A stretch of DNA of 64,000 bases from Thermococcus zilligii AN1 (GCF_000258515.1 NZ_AJLF01000001.1:186001-250000); one strand, 5' to 3'. Positions 8,249-16,457 are shown, counted from the first letter of the stretch. Numbers and translations are program-made. The notes: generated by a model from the sequence alone, not told the origin.

Positions 8249-8758
8249 TTAGAGGGCGTCCTCCGGGAGGAGGGCCCTGACCTCCTTTGCTATCCACACT
8301 GCAGCGATGGCCTTAAGGGCATCAAAGGGGACGAAGGGTAAAACGCCGACCTCAAACGCCCTGGCTTCTCCGATGAGGAGGCTCAGCCTGAACCACCCGA
8401 GAAGGTAGATTACCCCCACACCGATGAGAGAGCCGGCGAGGGCCAAACCAGTCCTTTTTCTAAGGAGCCCCGCAACCAACGCGGCCAGAGGAAAGGCCCA
8501 TAGATAACCAGTCGTTGGCCCGTAGAGAACTGCAACTCCGCCCGAAAAGCGGGAGAATACGGGAAACCCCATGGCTCCAATGGTGAGGTAGAGAACCTGG
8601 CTTAAAAAGCCGAGCCTCGGCCCCAGCAGGAGCCCCGAAAGGAGCACGAAGAGAACCTGCAGGGTTATGGGAACGGGGCCTATGGGGATGCTTATCATGG
8701 CCCCCACGGCAGTCAGGGCCGCGAAGAGTGATATCTTCGCTATCTCCCCTGGCTCCAT
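8249..8758 (-). CDS. bioY: Biotin transporter substrate-binding component BioY
   Basis: BioY is the membrane S component of ECF-type biotin importers. The 169-residue protein shows the family sequence GPVPITLQVLFVLLSGLLLGPRLG, then GGVAVLYGPTTGYLWAFP, and a C-terminal FDALKAIAAVWIAK that contacts the energising module. About six membrane segments are expected. The gene diverges from birA and shares a 58-base promoter region containing a BirA-type operator. BioM and BioN, encoded after birA, would be its ATPase and coupling subunits. Confidence 0.93.
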   Translation of the reverse strand: MEPGEIAKISLFAALTAVGAMISIPIGPVPITLQVLFVLLSGLLLGPRLGFLSQVLYLTIGAMGFPVFSRFSGGVAVLYGPTTGYLWAFPLAALVAGLLRKRTGLALAGSLIGVGVIYLLGWFRLSLLIGEARAFEVGVLPFVPFDALKAIAAVWIAKEVRALLPEDAL

Positions 8759-8776
8759 TCGATCACCCGGGGGGCA

Positions 8777-8813
8777 ATTGCGTAAACCTTAAAATTCTTT
8801 TGGTTAACGGAAT
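8777..8813. promoter_or_regulatory. BirA-type operator in the bioY/birA divergent promoter
   Basis: The inverted repeat is ATTGCGTAAACC (8777-8788) and GGTTAACGGAAT (8802-8813), separated by 13 bases. Ten of the 12 positions are symmetric. It closely follows the known biotin-repressor consensus (TTGTAAACC, spacer, GGTTTACAA). The A/T-rich spacer TTAAAATTC supplies a TATA-like element on both strands, so a bound repressor would block transcription of bioY and of birA-bioM-bioN at once. The birA ATG at 8817 would then be almost leaderless. Confidence 0.85.
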
Positions 8814-8816
8814 CCG

Positions 8817-9533
8817 ATGAGGCCCATAAAGGATAGCCCGGCAAAGAGGCACATTCTTTCCCGGCTCAGGGAGGGAAAGGTGAGCGGGGAGAGCCTCGCC
8901 AGGGAGCTGGGGATGTCCAGGGTCGGGGTGTGGAAGTACATAAGGGAACTCAACTCCTTAGGCTATTTGATAAGGGCTGAACGGGGCTATCGGCTTTTGA
9001 AAGAGCCCGATGTCCCCTATCCCTGGGAACTGAGCGTGCGGAGCGTTTACTTCCCGAAAACTGGAAGTACGATGGAGGAGGCCCTTAAACTGGCCTGGAG
9101 AGGGGTTTACGATGTCTTCGTGCTGGCCGGGGAGCAGGTTTCCGGGAGGGGCAGGTTTGGGAGGACGTGGGTCTCGCCCCCCGGCGGGCTTTATCTGTCC
9201 GTCGTGACGAGGGGCCGGGATCCCCTGGCCCTTAGGGAGGAGATGGCTGAAGTCGTGGCCGGATCCCTTTCAGAGCTTTTGGAAGTTGAAGCCGTTGAAA
9301 ACGGGCTCTTTGTGGGAGGAAAGAAGATCGGCGGGGTTCTCGTTGAGGTCCTCGGTGAACCGGAGAGGCCGAAGGTGGTTGCTGGAATCGGGCTGAACGT
9401 CAGAAACCCCGTTCCAGAGGGTGCTACGTCCCTCTCGAGGGAGCTCGGGGAAAACGTCAGCCTCGTCGCGGTGGCTAAGCTGGTAACGAAAGCCATAGCG
9501 GGGGAGCTCCATGATAGAGGTGAGGAACGTTAG
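8817..9533 (+). CDS. birA: BirA-like biotin repressor/ligase
   Basis: Residues 1-60 form a winged-helix DNA-binding domain (SGESLARELGMSRVGVWKYI). The rest is a biotin protein ligase catalytic domain with GRGRFGR at 110-116, a lysine at 170 in KKIGGVLVE and GIGLNV at 190-195. Two features are odd. The usual KWPND motif is replaced by AVENG near residues 159-163. The total of 238 residues also leaves no room for the C-terminal SH3-like domain of classic BirA. It may therefore be mainly a biotin-sensing regulator of bioY and bioMN. The ATG at 8817 lies just after the operator; the 3' end overlaps bioM by 23 bases. Confidence 0.85.
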   Translation: MRPIKDSPAKRHILSRLREGKVSGESLARELGMSRVGVWKYIRELNSLGYLIRAERGYRLLKEPDVPYPWELSVRSVYFPKTGSTMEEALKLAWRGVYDVFVLAGEQVSGRGRFGRTWVSPPGGLYLSVVTRGRDPLALREEMAEVVAGSLSELLEVEAVENGLFVGGKKIGGVLVEVLGEPERPKVVAGIGLNVRNPVPEGATSLSRELGENVSLVAVAKLVTKAIAGELHDRGEER

Positions 9534-10245
9534 GCACAGAGTTGGCGGGAGGGAGCTTCTGAGGGGAGTCAGCTTCGACCTTCACCGCGGTGAAGTCCTC
9601 GCCCTCCTGGGGCCGAACGGGAGCGGGAAGACCACGCTGGCCAAGATGATAATCGGGCTCGTGAAACCGGACGAAGGGACGATCCTCGTTGACGGAATCG
9701 ATGTTAGGAAGGCCAAAACGAGTGAGCTCAGCAGAAAAGTTGGCTACGTCTTTCAGGAACCGGAGAGGATGTTCTTCACTGGCAGGGTCTTTGACGAGGT
9801 CGCCTTTGGCCCCTCGAACCTGGGCCTTTCGGAGGTCGAGAAACTGGTGGAACGGGCACTCAGGGGGGTGGGTCTATGGGACTACCGGGACAGGAAGCCG
9901 CTGAGCCTCAGCGGCGGCGAAAAGAGAAAGCTCGCCGTGGCGTGCGTTCTCGCCATGGGGACGGACTACGTGATACTGGACGAGCCCTTCAGCAATCTCG
10001 ATGGCCCTGGGATAAAAGCGGTCGTTGAGACCGTGAGGGGCCTGAAGGATACGGGAAAGGGCGTGCTCCTCATAACCCACGACGTTGAGCTGGCTTACAC
10101 GTTGGCGGACAGGTTTGTAATCCTCTCGGGCGGAAAGATCCCAGTGAGTGGTCGCGCAGGTGAGCTCTTCGACGTTGACCTTTCGGCCTACGGTTTGAGG
10201 ACACCTCTCCTCGGGGATTGCCATGGGAAAAGATCCGAGGGCTAA
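9511..10245 (+). CDS. bioM: ECF transporter ATPase, biotin (BioM)
   Basis: This ABC ATPase of 244 residues powers biotin import with BioN and BioY. Walker A is GPNGSGKTT (about residues 33-41). The Q loop is VGYVFQEPERMFF, the signature is LSLSGGEKRKLAVA, and Walker B with the catalytic glutamate is DYVILDEPFSNLD, followed by the H-loop LLITHD. The sequence is of the CbiO/EcfA type. The ATG lies within the end of birA, so translation is coupled. Only one ATPase is encoded here, as expected for a dedicated BioMNY system. Confidence 0.92.
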   Translation: MIEVRNVRHRVGGRELLRGVSFDLHRGEVLALLGPNGSGKTTLAKMIIGLVKPDEGTILVDGIDVRKAKTSELSRKVGYVFQEPERMFFTGRVFDEVAFGPSNLGLSEVEKLVERALRGVGLWDYRDRKPLSLSGGEKRKLAVACVLAMGTDYVILDEPFSNLDGPGIKAVVETVRGLKDTGKGVLLITHDVELAYTLADRFVILSGGKIPVSGRAGELFDVDLSAYGLRTPLLGDCHGKRSEG

Positions 10246-10810
10246 AATCGTTTCAACGGTCTTTTTGGGTTTGGGAGTGATGGTGTCATCCAGTCCAGCC
10301 GTCCCGTTAGGTGTGACCCTTTTCTCGGCACTGGCCCTTCTTAGGGCCCGAAAGTTCCCGGCTGGCCTCCCGGTTGCCCTGCTGTCCCTTCCTATGGGTT
10401 TCGGCTATTTCCTCAGGGTTCTCGCCCTTCTCCTTTTGGGGGAGCTTTTGGTCTCGACAACGGGGAGCTGGGACGTAGTACTGGCCCTTAGGAGGCTTCG
10501 CTTGCCGTCCGATTTTGCCCTCGCCGCTGGAATAGCCCTCAGTCAAATTGAGGCCCTGGCGAGGTTTTCTTCCGAAATACAGGATGCCCAGAAGGCGAGG
10601 GGCATGAAAGGTGGTCTCGGTGCGGTTAAGGCAGTCGCGGTTCCCCTGCTGGTCCGCTCCATTCTATTCGCGAGGGACATGGGGGACTCAATTGAGGCCA
10701 GAGGCTATTCCGGCGTGCTGGGAGCGCCCTACGGGTACAGAATCGGCCCGAGTGAGGTCTTGATGATCGGCGCCTCTTTTGCCCTTCTGGCGCTCTCGCT
10801 TATAATATAA
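10223..10810 (+). CDS. bioN: ECF transporter transmembrane coupling protein, biotin (BioN)
   Basis: This is the EcfT/BioN-type T component, 195 residues. It has several membrane segments and the two coupling-helix signatures with Ala-Arg-Gly: AQKARG (about 128-133) and EARGYSG (about 158-164), which grip the ATPase. It is shorter than many EcfT proteins (about 260 residues) and has fewer N-terminal membrane segments. It overlaps the end of bioM by 23 bases and ends the birA-bioM-bioN operon, converging on the L15e gene. Confidence 0.88.
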   Translation: MGKDPRAKIVSTVFLGLGVMVSSSPAVPLGVTLFSALALLRARKFPAGLPVALLSLPMGFGYFLRVLALLLLGELLVSTTGSWDVVLALRRLRLPSDFALAAGIALSQIEALARFSSEIQDAQKARGMKGGLGAVKAVAVPLLVRSILFARDMGDSIEARGYSGVLGAPYGYRIGPSEVLMIGASFALLALSLII

Positions 10811-10827
10811 GAGATTGGAAGGGGCCT

Positions 10828-11412
10828 TCACTTGCCCCTGCCATCGTTGGCCCTTATGCTGGGCCTGACCTTTTCAGCGCCTTTGCCCTTGTTCAGCAGG
10901 CCGCGGCTCCTCTTTCCGGCGCTTGTGAGTCCCCTGAAGACCCTGCCCTTGTGGGCCTTGCCGGCTATCCAGGCTATCTTCGGGTCGCTCTTTATGACCG
11001 GGTGGTGCGGGTCAACGAGAATGACCTCAAACCACTTGTACATGCCATCTTCCCCGACCCAGTAGGAGTTGAGGACCTCGAGGTTGGGGAACTTTCTCGC
11101 GGCCTTCTCCTCAGCGATCCACTGGAGGCTCTTCTTCGGCGAGTACCTGACCATACCCATCTTGCTCGGCTTCCTTCCGCCCTTCCACCTGGGCCTCTTC
11201 CTTCCTCCGCGCCTGACCCTGACGCGGACTACAACATAGCCCTGCTTCGCCTGATAGCCGAGAGAGCGGGCGCGGTCGAGCCTCGTCGGCCTCTCGATCC
11301 TCGTAACTACCGGGTCCCTCCTCCACTGGATCATCCTCTTCCTGAGGAGCTCGCCGACGTAGCTCTTCTTGGGGCTCTTCCAGGCTTCCCTAATGTACTT
11401 GTACATTCCCAT
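10828..11412 (-). CDS. rpl15e: 50S ribosomal protein L15e
   Basis: The 194-residue basic protein is the archaeal/eukaryotic large-subunit protein L15e. It opens with the family sequence [19 protein letters not shown] and has the conserved [23 protein letters not shown] and [15 protein letters not shown]-like region. A GAGGTG site precedes the ATG. The promoter TATA (CTTAAAAAC on the minus strand, 11509-11501) is about 90 bases upstream, leaving a leader of about 65 bases, longer than usual here. Confidence 0.96.
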   Translation of the reverse strand: MGMYKYIREAWKSPKKSYVGELLRKRMIQWRRDPVVTRIERPTRLDRARSLGYQAKQGYVVVRVRVRRGGRKRPRWKGGRKPSKMGMVRYSPKKSLQWIAEEKAARKFPNLEVLNSYWVGEDGMYKWFEVILVDPHHPVIKSDPKIAWIAGKAHKGRVFRGLTSAGKRSRGLLNKGKGAEKVRPSIRANDGRGK

Positions 11413-11539
11413 CTTTCACACCTCTTCCCCGTTTGTGGTTCTCCCTTCCGGGAACATCCCGCGGGCTGAACCCGCCGAGTCAGGCCGAGTTGGAGGCTGG
11501 GTTTTTAAGGGTTGCGATGTCTGAGGTGGGCGCTGGAGC

Positions 11540-12109
11540 TTACCCTTTTATCACGTGAATCCCGTTCTCTTTCACCAGGGTTTTGAGCTCCTCGAGCTTC
11601 ATCAGCTTGTAATCCTTATCCGGAGACGGGGCCAGGTAGAGGGGGGCTGTTGAGTTCCCCTTAAACTGCCACGTCCCTAATAACCGGAAGTAGACGTGTT
11701 GCCCGTCGCTGGCGGTTTCTCCCACCCAGATCTCGACCGAGAGCCCTTCCAGTTTCCGGTCAAACTGGAGGGTTAGAGTCCCCTTGACAAGCTCCTTAGA
11801 GCAGGTGGTGTTTTCTTCTTTCTTTCCGGTTAGGAGGCTGTACATTTTGTCGTCGAGTTCGTAGATCTGCACCTCAACTGCCTTTGGGGTCTGGTACGTA
11901 AACGCCCTCGAGCAATCCGAGAGTATATTGCCCACAATGTAATAGGCCCTTTCCGTTTCTCCCTGCGTTGGATTGCCCCTTTGGAGCTCCAGCGAGATGA
12001 GCTTCGGAGGCGAGGGATTGGCCCTTTCCAGGATGCTCCCCCAGAAGATTCCCACTATCAGCACTGCCATGAAGGACGCCAGCGCGATGAGGACAACCTT
12101 TCTGTCCAT
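11540..12109 (-). CDS. Hypothetical membrane-anchored protein, 189 aa
   Basis: The N-terminus (MDRKVVLIALASFMAVLIVGIFWG) is a single membrane anchor or signal segment. The exported part of about 160 residues is rich in strands and has two cysteines, about 40 residues apart, that could pair (LSDCSRAF and NTTCSKEL). No family is recognised. GGTGGTG precedes the ATG at 12109; a longer in-frame start at 12238 lies outside the likely transcript. It diverges from the PrsW-family gene. Confidence 0.65.
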   Translation of the reverse strand: MDRKVVLIALASFMAVLIVGIFWGSILERANPSPPKLISLELQRGNPTQGETERAYYIVGNILSDCSRAFTYQTPKAVEVQIYELDDKMYSLLTGKKEENTTCSKELVKGTLTLQFDRKLEGLSVEIWVGETASDGQHVYFRLLGTWQFKGNSTAPLYLAPSPDKDYKLMKLEELKTLVKENGIHVIKG

Positions 12110-12197
12110 CACACCACCCTTCTTACTTCGAAGTTCCTTAGATATAGCTTTTGTGCAGGTGATTACTACTTTGTAGAGTAATAAAGGCCATGCAAAC

Positions 12198-12206
12198 CTT
12201 AAAAAC
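12198..12206 (+). promoter_or_regulatory. Promoter of the PrsW-family gene
   Basis: ACCTTAAAAACC is a TATA box 31 bases before the ATG, followed by a short leader containing GGTGGT. Confidence 0.55.
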
Positions 12207-12236
12207 CCGGAAGCCCAATGAACTGAAGGTGGTACC

Positions 12237-12944
12237 ATGGGTGCGCTCGAATGGTTGGTTTTCTTCGCCTACGTGCCCGTTCTCATCCTCCTCTGGTACT
12301 TTTACCATGAGGATAAGCTGGAGCCGGAACCAAAGAAATACGTAATAGGGACGTTCCTTCTCGGGGCAACGCTCTCGGTTGGCGTGGCTTTTGTAGTGGA
12401 GGCACTGCTAACGCCCAGATGGGGTATCGGGGGTTACCTACTGCCCGCCGGAGCATTCTACCTGGCCCTGGTCGCGGGGGTCGTTGAGGAGCCCTCCAAG
12501 GCCCTGGCAATACTCTTCCCCTTCAGGGCAGGCCAGATGGATGGCATAATGGATGGCGTTGTCTACGGCGTTGCGGCTGGCCTCGGCTTTGCGGCGACCG
12601 AGAACTTCCTCTACGGGCTCGGTTACGGGCTTCAGGTCACGGTATTCAGGGCGCTCTTAACGCCCTTTGCCCACGGAACCTGGAGCGCGATAGTTGGCGT
12701 CGGCTACGGGCTGGTGGCGGAGGGAAAGGGGGATTCCGTCGGGGGATTTCTCCTGACTGCTATGGTTCTCCATTTCCTCTGGGACTATTTCGCTTTCCTG
12801 AGCATTGCCGTTCCGGCGTACGACATCATACTGATCCTCCTGCTCTTCGTTAACGTCGCCCTTCTGAGGTATCTCCTGATCATGGGGCGTGCCGAGGATG
12901 AGCAGAAGGCCTGGTATTACCTTTTGAGGAGAATGTGGGGGTGA
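12237..12944 (+). CDS. PrsW-family intramembrane metalloprotease-like protein
   Basis: This integral membrane protein of 235 residues belongs to the PrsW/CPBP-like (PF13367) glutamic/metal-dependent intramembrane protease group. Four conserved blocks are visible: EEPSK (84-88), GFAATENFLYG (117-127), FAHGTWS (144-150) with H146, and LHFLWD (178-183) with H179 and D183. These give the expected catalytic glutamates and histidines on adjacent membrane helices. The substrate is unknown; the bacterial relative cleaves an anti-sigma factor, which archaea lack. The next small gene follows by 6 bases and may be its partner. Confidence 0.83.
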   Translation: MGALEWLVFFAYVPVLILLWYFYHEDKLEPEPKKYVIGTFLLGATLSVGVAFVVEALLTPRWGIGGYLLPAGAFYLALVAGVVEEPSKALAILFPFRAGQMDGIMDGVVYGVAAGLGFAATENFLYGLGYGLQVTVFRALLTPFAHGTWSAIVGVGYGLVAEGKGDSVGGFLLTAMVLHFLWDYFAFLSIAVPAYDIILILLLFVNVALLRYLLIMGRAEDEQKAWYYLLRRMWG

Positions 12945-12950
12945 TGGCAT

Positions 12951-13166
12951 GTGGACAACGCTGAAAAGCTTATAGAAGAGGCACTCTTCGAAGCTAGGCC
13001 CTACGTCGAGTACTACGACAGGCTGAAAAGCCTTGTGAGAAATCTCTGGGGGAAGTCGGGGGACATGGGGGAGTTCCTCCGTCTCCTGAACGAGGAGCTC
13101 AAAAGGGCGGAAGAGCCCTTCAAGACCGACATCAGGATATTCCTCCAGAAGTTGGAGGCCCTCTAA
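12951..13166 (+). CDS. Small hypothetical protein, 71 aa
   Basis: This short, charged and almost entirely helical protein has no recognised family. It starts at GTG 12951, after GGGGGTGATGG, six bases past the end of the PrsW-family gene, and is probably translated from the same transcript. It converges with the DUF1667 gene. Confidence 0.6.
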   Translation: MDNAEKLIEEALFEARPYVEYYDRLKSLVRNLWGKSGDMGEFLRLLNEELKRAEEPFKTDIRIFLQKLEAL

Positions 13167-13203
13167 TTCGGCCACCAGCGAACCGGGGAAATATTTGTGG
13201 GGG

Positions 13204-13551
13204 CTAGGCGCCCCGCGTGGCCACTATTTTTATCCCCTCCCACTCCGCCACAACGTCCCCAATTTTCACCGGCGCCTTTAGCTTTATCCCGGCGAGGAAC
13301 TTCATCAGCTCGGGTATCCTCTCCTTCGGGACAGGCTCTGCCGTTTTGACGCTCACCGTTGGAAGGGCGCCCCCTTCAACGGGAAGGACGCTCATGACGA
13401 CCCTTTTTGGATTCATGACCTCCTGGATGGCCCACTCCTTACCGCGCGGGCAGGTGTGTCCCCTGACCCCGAGGACTTTTCCTTCCTTAAGATCAACTTC
13501 GATGGCACAGCCCAGGGGACAGACGATGCAGGTGAAGCGGTAGGTGGTCAT
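13204..13551 (-). CDS. DUF1667 Fe-S/zinc-type subunit of glycerol-3-phosphate oxidoreductase module
   Basis: The 115-residue protein has four cysteines, C8, C11, C15 and C34 (TCIVCPLGC and HTCPRG), typical of DUF1667 (COG3862), which is encoded with GlpA-like and NAD(P)H-oxidase-like flavoproteins in Thermotoga and Thermococcales. The cysteines could bind a metal or Fe-S cluster and pass electrons between the flavoproteins. Its ATG overlaps the upstream stop as ATGA. It is the last gene of a three-gene operon. Confidence 0.85.
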   Translation of the reverse strand: MTTYRFTCIVCPLGCAIEVDLKEGKVLGVRGHTCPRGKEWAIQEVMNPKRVVMSVLPVEGGALPTVSVKTAEPVPKERIPELMKFLAGIKLKAPVKIGDVVAEWEGIKIVATRGA

Positions 13552-14810
13552 GCCTTAACCACCTCCACGGTCAGCTTTCCCTCGGCCCTCTGAATCTCCC
13601 CCGCCTTCAGCCTGAACCTTATCATCTCCGCTGGCTTCACCACCGGGAGCCTGAGCCTCTTGCCTATCTCGGGAATCCTCAGCTCAACGTCTTCCATCGG
13701 CTTTGCAACGCGGAGGTACAGGTAGACGTCCCTCTCCCCGCTCAGGTAGTGGGGCACCACGAGGCGGACGTTGGGGCCTTTCTCCACTTTCACCCACTTC
13801 CTGCTCCCGATTCCACCGTTTTCTATGAACTCCCTGGCCCCCTCGGCGGCAAGTTCACCTTGCTCTGCAACGTAGTCCACGAGGTCGTTGATTACCAGTG
13901 AATTCCCGGCAGCGAATATCCCCGGAACGCTCGTCTCGAGCCTGTCGTTGACCACCGGTCCCCCCGTTGCGGGGTCAATCTCGACGCCGATCTTCCTGAG
14001 GGGCTTAACTGAAGGGATGAGGCCAGCTGAGATTATCAGGGTGTCAGCCTCTATCCAGAACTCGCTTCCGGGGACTTCCTGGAAGTTCTCGTCAACCTTG
14101 ACCACCTTAACGCGCTGGACGCGGCCCTTTCCGCGCACCTCAACGACTTTATGGCTCAGGTAGAGAGGGATGTTGAAGTCCCTCAGGATCATCACGTTCC
14201 TCGCTAAACCTCCTGGATAGGGCATGAGCTCAACAACGGCCTTCACTTTTGCTCCTTCAAGGGCAAAGCGGCGCGCCATGATGAGGCCAACGTCGCCGGA
14301 GCCCACTATGACGATTTCTTTCCCTGGAAGAACGCCGTAGATGTCCATCAGCGTCTGCGCCTCCCCGGCCGTGTAAATGCCCGAGACTCTATCGCCAGCT
14401 ATGCCTATCTCGAAGGCGTGCCTTTCCCTCGCTCCCGCCGCATAAATTATGGCCTTCGTCCAGACCTGGCAAACACCGCCCGGGGAAGCGAAGACCACCA
14501 CCTTCTCCAGGTCAGAGTAGTTCTCTATCTCAATCACACGGGCGGCTGTCTTGTACTCCACCCCGAGCTCAACGAGCCTCTTCGCAAGCCTCGAGGCAAA
14601 CTCCGGCCCTGTGAGCTCTTCTCTGAAGTAGTGTATCCCAAAGCCGGGGTGGATGCACTGGGGGAGGATTCCTCCGAGGTAGTCGTTCTCTTCCAGAAGG
14701 AGCACTTTCAGGCCAAGCTCCCTGGCTCTGGCAGCTGCCGCCATTCCGGCTGGCCCGCCCCCGATGACGACAACATCGTAGCTGAGCATCGGGATTTCCG
14801 AAGGCTCCAT
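13548..14810 (-). CDS. FAD/NAD(P)-dependent oxidoreductase (NOX-like) of the glycerol-phosphate module
   Basis: The 420-residue flavoprotein has an N-terminal FAD-binding Rossmann motif VVVIGGGPAGMAAAA (about residues 14-28), a second nucleotide-binding motif IVGSGDVGLIMARR, and the GIFAAGNS block that closes the FAD site. About 90 further residues form a C-terminal strand-rich domain. It is of the type encoded between GlpA-like dehydrogenases and DUF1667 proteins and probably carries electrons from glycerol 3-phosphate to an NAD(P)- or quinone-independent acceptor. ATG 14810 overlaps the upstream stop as TGATG, after GGTGAGG. Confidence 0.85.
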   Translation of the reverse strand: MEPSEIPMLSYDVVVIGGGPAGMAAAARARELGLKVLLLEENDYLGGILPQCIHPGFGIHYFREELTGPEFASRLAKRLVELGVEYKTAARVIEIENYSDLEKVVVFASPGGVCQVWTKAIIYAAGARERHAFEIGIAGDRVSGIYTAGEAQTLMDIYGVLPGKEIVIVGSGDVGLIMARRFALEGAKVKAVVELMPYPGGLARNVMILRDFNIPLYLSHKVVEVRGKGRVQRVKVVKVDENFQEVPGSEFWIEADTLIISAGLIPSVKPLRKIGVEIDPATGGPVVNDRLETSVPGIFAAGNSLVINDLVDYVAEQGELAAEGAREFIENGGIGSRKWVKVEKGPNVRLVVPHYLSGERDVYLYLRVAKPMEDVELRIPEIGKRLRLPVVKPAEMIRFRLKAGEIQRAEGKLTVEVVKA

Positions 14811-16297
14811 CACTCCTCACCCCTGAGGAGGGCCTTAACGTCGCCTATTCCAATCTCACTTCCTTTACCCTTCAGCGTGACTTTCCAGGGCTCGACGCCG
14901 TATTCCCCCGCCAGGAGCTGGACTATCCTCGGCCTGCAGAAGCTCCCCTGGCACGTTCCGGTTGTGGCCTTCGTTCTGAACTTGATGGAATCGACGCTCG
15001 GCGTTTTGACGCCTATGAACTTCATCCTCTCGATGGCCTCCAAGATGTCTCCCTCGCTCACGTTGTTGCACCTGCAGACCACCTTTCCATAGGCGGGGTT
15101 TCTTTTTACAATCTCGTTGGCTTTCTCCGGCGAAAGCATGAAGAAGTGCGTGATTTCCCTTCTGTAGGGGTTCCAGCCGGACTTCTCGATTAGCCTGATT
15201 CCGAGGTCGCGCTGGATTATCCCTGCAACCTCGTAGGCTATCGCCGGAGCGCTGGTAAGGCCGGGCGAGCGTATTCCCGCGACGTTTATGAAGCCCCAGA
15301 CCTCTTCTTCCGCCTTGATTATGAAGTCCCCACCCGTTGGCTCGGGCCTCAGGCCGGCGAAGGTTCTGATGACTTTGCTCCTCGGAGGTAACTGGGGCCA
15401 GAGCTTTTTGGCACCTTCCCAGACCTCTTCGAGCCCTTCCCTCGTTGTGGCGAGGTTGTCCTTCTCTTCCGGGGGCAAATCCTGGGCGTTCGGCCCTATC
15501 ATCAGGTGCCCGCTTATCTCGGTCGTAACGACGATCCCCTTGCTTATTGGCGTGGGCGTCGGGAAGAGAACCCTCCTCGGGCCGGGAACATCGTCGTCGA
15601 AGAGGAAGTATTCGCCCTTCCTCGGGTGAATCTCGAAGTATTCTATTCCAGCCATCCTCGCTATTTCATCGGCGTAAAGGCCGGCCGCGTTGATGACTAC
15701 GTCAGCCTCTATGAAGCCGTCGCTGGTCTCAACTCCCCTAACCTCTCCCTTCTCGACTTTTATTCCCCTGACCTCTGTCTCAAGGTGGGTCTTTACCCCG
15801 TTCGCTACGGCGTTTTCAACGAGCGCTATAACCGCTGGAATCGGCGCTATCTGGCCGACTATTGGCACCCAGAGGGCACCGATGGCTTCCTTTGTGAGGC
15901 CAGGCTCAAGGTGGAAGAGCTCCTCCTTTTCAACCATTCTCATCTCCGGCACGCCGTTCTTCCTTCCGCGTTCAAGGAGCCTCTCAAGCTCGTCGAAGTC
16001 TTCCTCCTGGAGAGCAACTATAAGCGCCCCGTTCCAGACGTGGGCTATCTGGAGCTCTTTAACCCATTGATGCCACAGCCGGTTCCCCCTTATGCACAGC
16101 CTCGCCCTCGTGGGGTACTTATCGGGGTCATCGTCATAGCCCCCGTGGATTAGGGCAGTGTTGGCCTTGCTCACGCCCCAGCCGACATCGGGGGCCTTTT
16201 CTATGAGGTGAACCTCGAGGTTCTCGTATTTACTCAGAACGCGTGCTATGCTCGCGCCGCTTATCCCGGCGCCTATTATGGCGACCTTTGTTTTCAT
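14810..16297 (-). CDS. GlpA/GlpO-like glycerol-3-phosphate dehydrogenase with C-terminal [2Fe-2S] domain
   Basis: The 495-residue protein begins with a DAO-type FAD domain (VAIIGAGISGASIARVLSKY, and HGGYDDDP substrate region). It ends in a BFD-like [2Fe-2S] domain with cysteines C408, C410, C449 and C454 (CRC...TCQGSFC). This layout matches anaerobic GlpA-type dehydrogenases that oxidise glycerol 3-phosphate to dihydroxyacetone phosphate. A TATA box (minus strand, 16347-16338) and GGGGGTG precede the ATG. It leads the three-gene module; no glycerol kinase or glycerol transporter gene is adjacent in this window. Confidence 0.87.
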   Translation of the reverse strand: MKTKVAIIGAGISGASIARVLSKYENLEVHLIEKAPDVGWGVSKANTALIHGGYDDDPDKYPTRARLCIRGNRLWHQWVKELQIAHVWNGALIVALQEEDFDELERLLERGRKNGVPEMRMVEKEELFHLEPGLTKEAIGALWVPIVGQIAPIPAVIALVENAVANGVKTHLETEVRGIKVEKGEVRGVETSDGFIEADVVINAAGLYADEIARMAGIEYFEIHPRKGEYFLFDDDVPGPRRVLFPTPTPISKGIVVTTEISGHLMIGPNAQDLPPEEKDNLATTREGLEEVWEGAKKLWPQLPPRSKVIRTFAGLRPEPTGGDFIIKAEEEVWGFINVAGIRSPGLTSAPAIAYEVAGIIQRDLGIRLIEKSGWNPYRREITHFFMLSPEKANEIVKRNPAYGKVVCRCNNVSEGDILEAIERMKFIGVKTPSVDSIKFRTKATTGTCQGSFCRPRIVQLLAGEYGVEPWKVTLKGKGSEIGIGDVKALLRGEE

Positions 16298-16337
16298 ATC
16301 TGCACCCCCTGAACTGAAAGGAGAAATCGCTTAGGCC

Positions 16338-16347
16338 ATTTTAAAGC
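16338..16347 (-). promoter_or_regulatory. Promoter of the glycerol-phosphate oxidoreductase operon
   Basis: GCTTTAAAAT on the minus strand is a TATA box about 45 bases before the start. I saw no copy of the TATCAC-N5-GTGATA glycolytic regulator motif around it. Confidence 0.6.
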
Positions 16348-16457
16348 TTTCCTTAACCTCCGGTTTCCAGCGGAAGGGATTAGAGAACAGCTAAGGACAT
16401 AAAAAGGAAGAACAGGGGCGAACACAGGTTTGATGAACAAATCTGTCCATCAAGTTT

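Noticed and set aside
16298-16457. A glycolytic regulator motif (TATCAC-N5-GTGATA) before the glycerol-phosphate operon
   Set aside because: I looked for it here and in other promoters of the window and found no matching pair.
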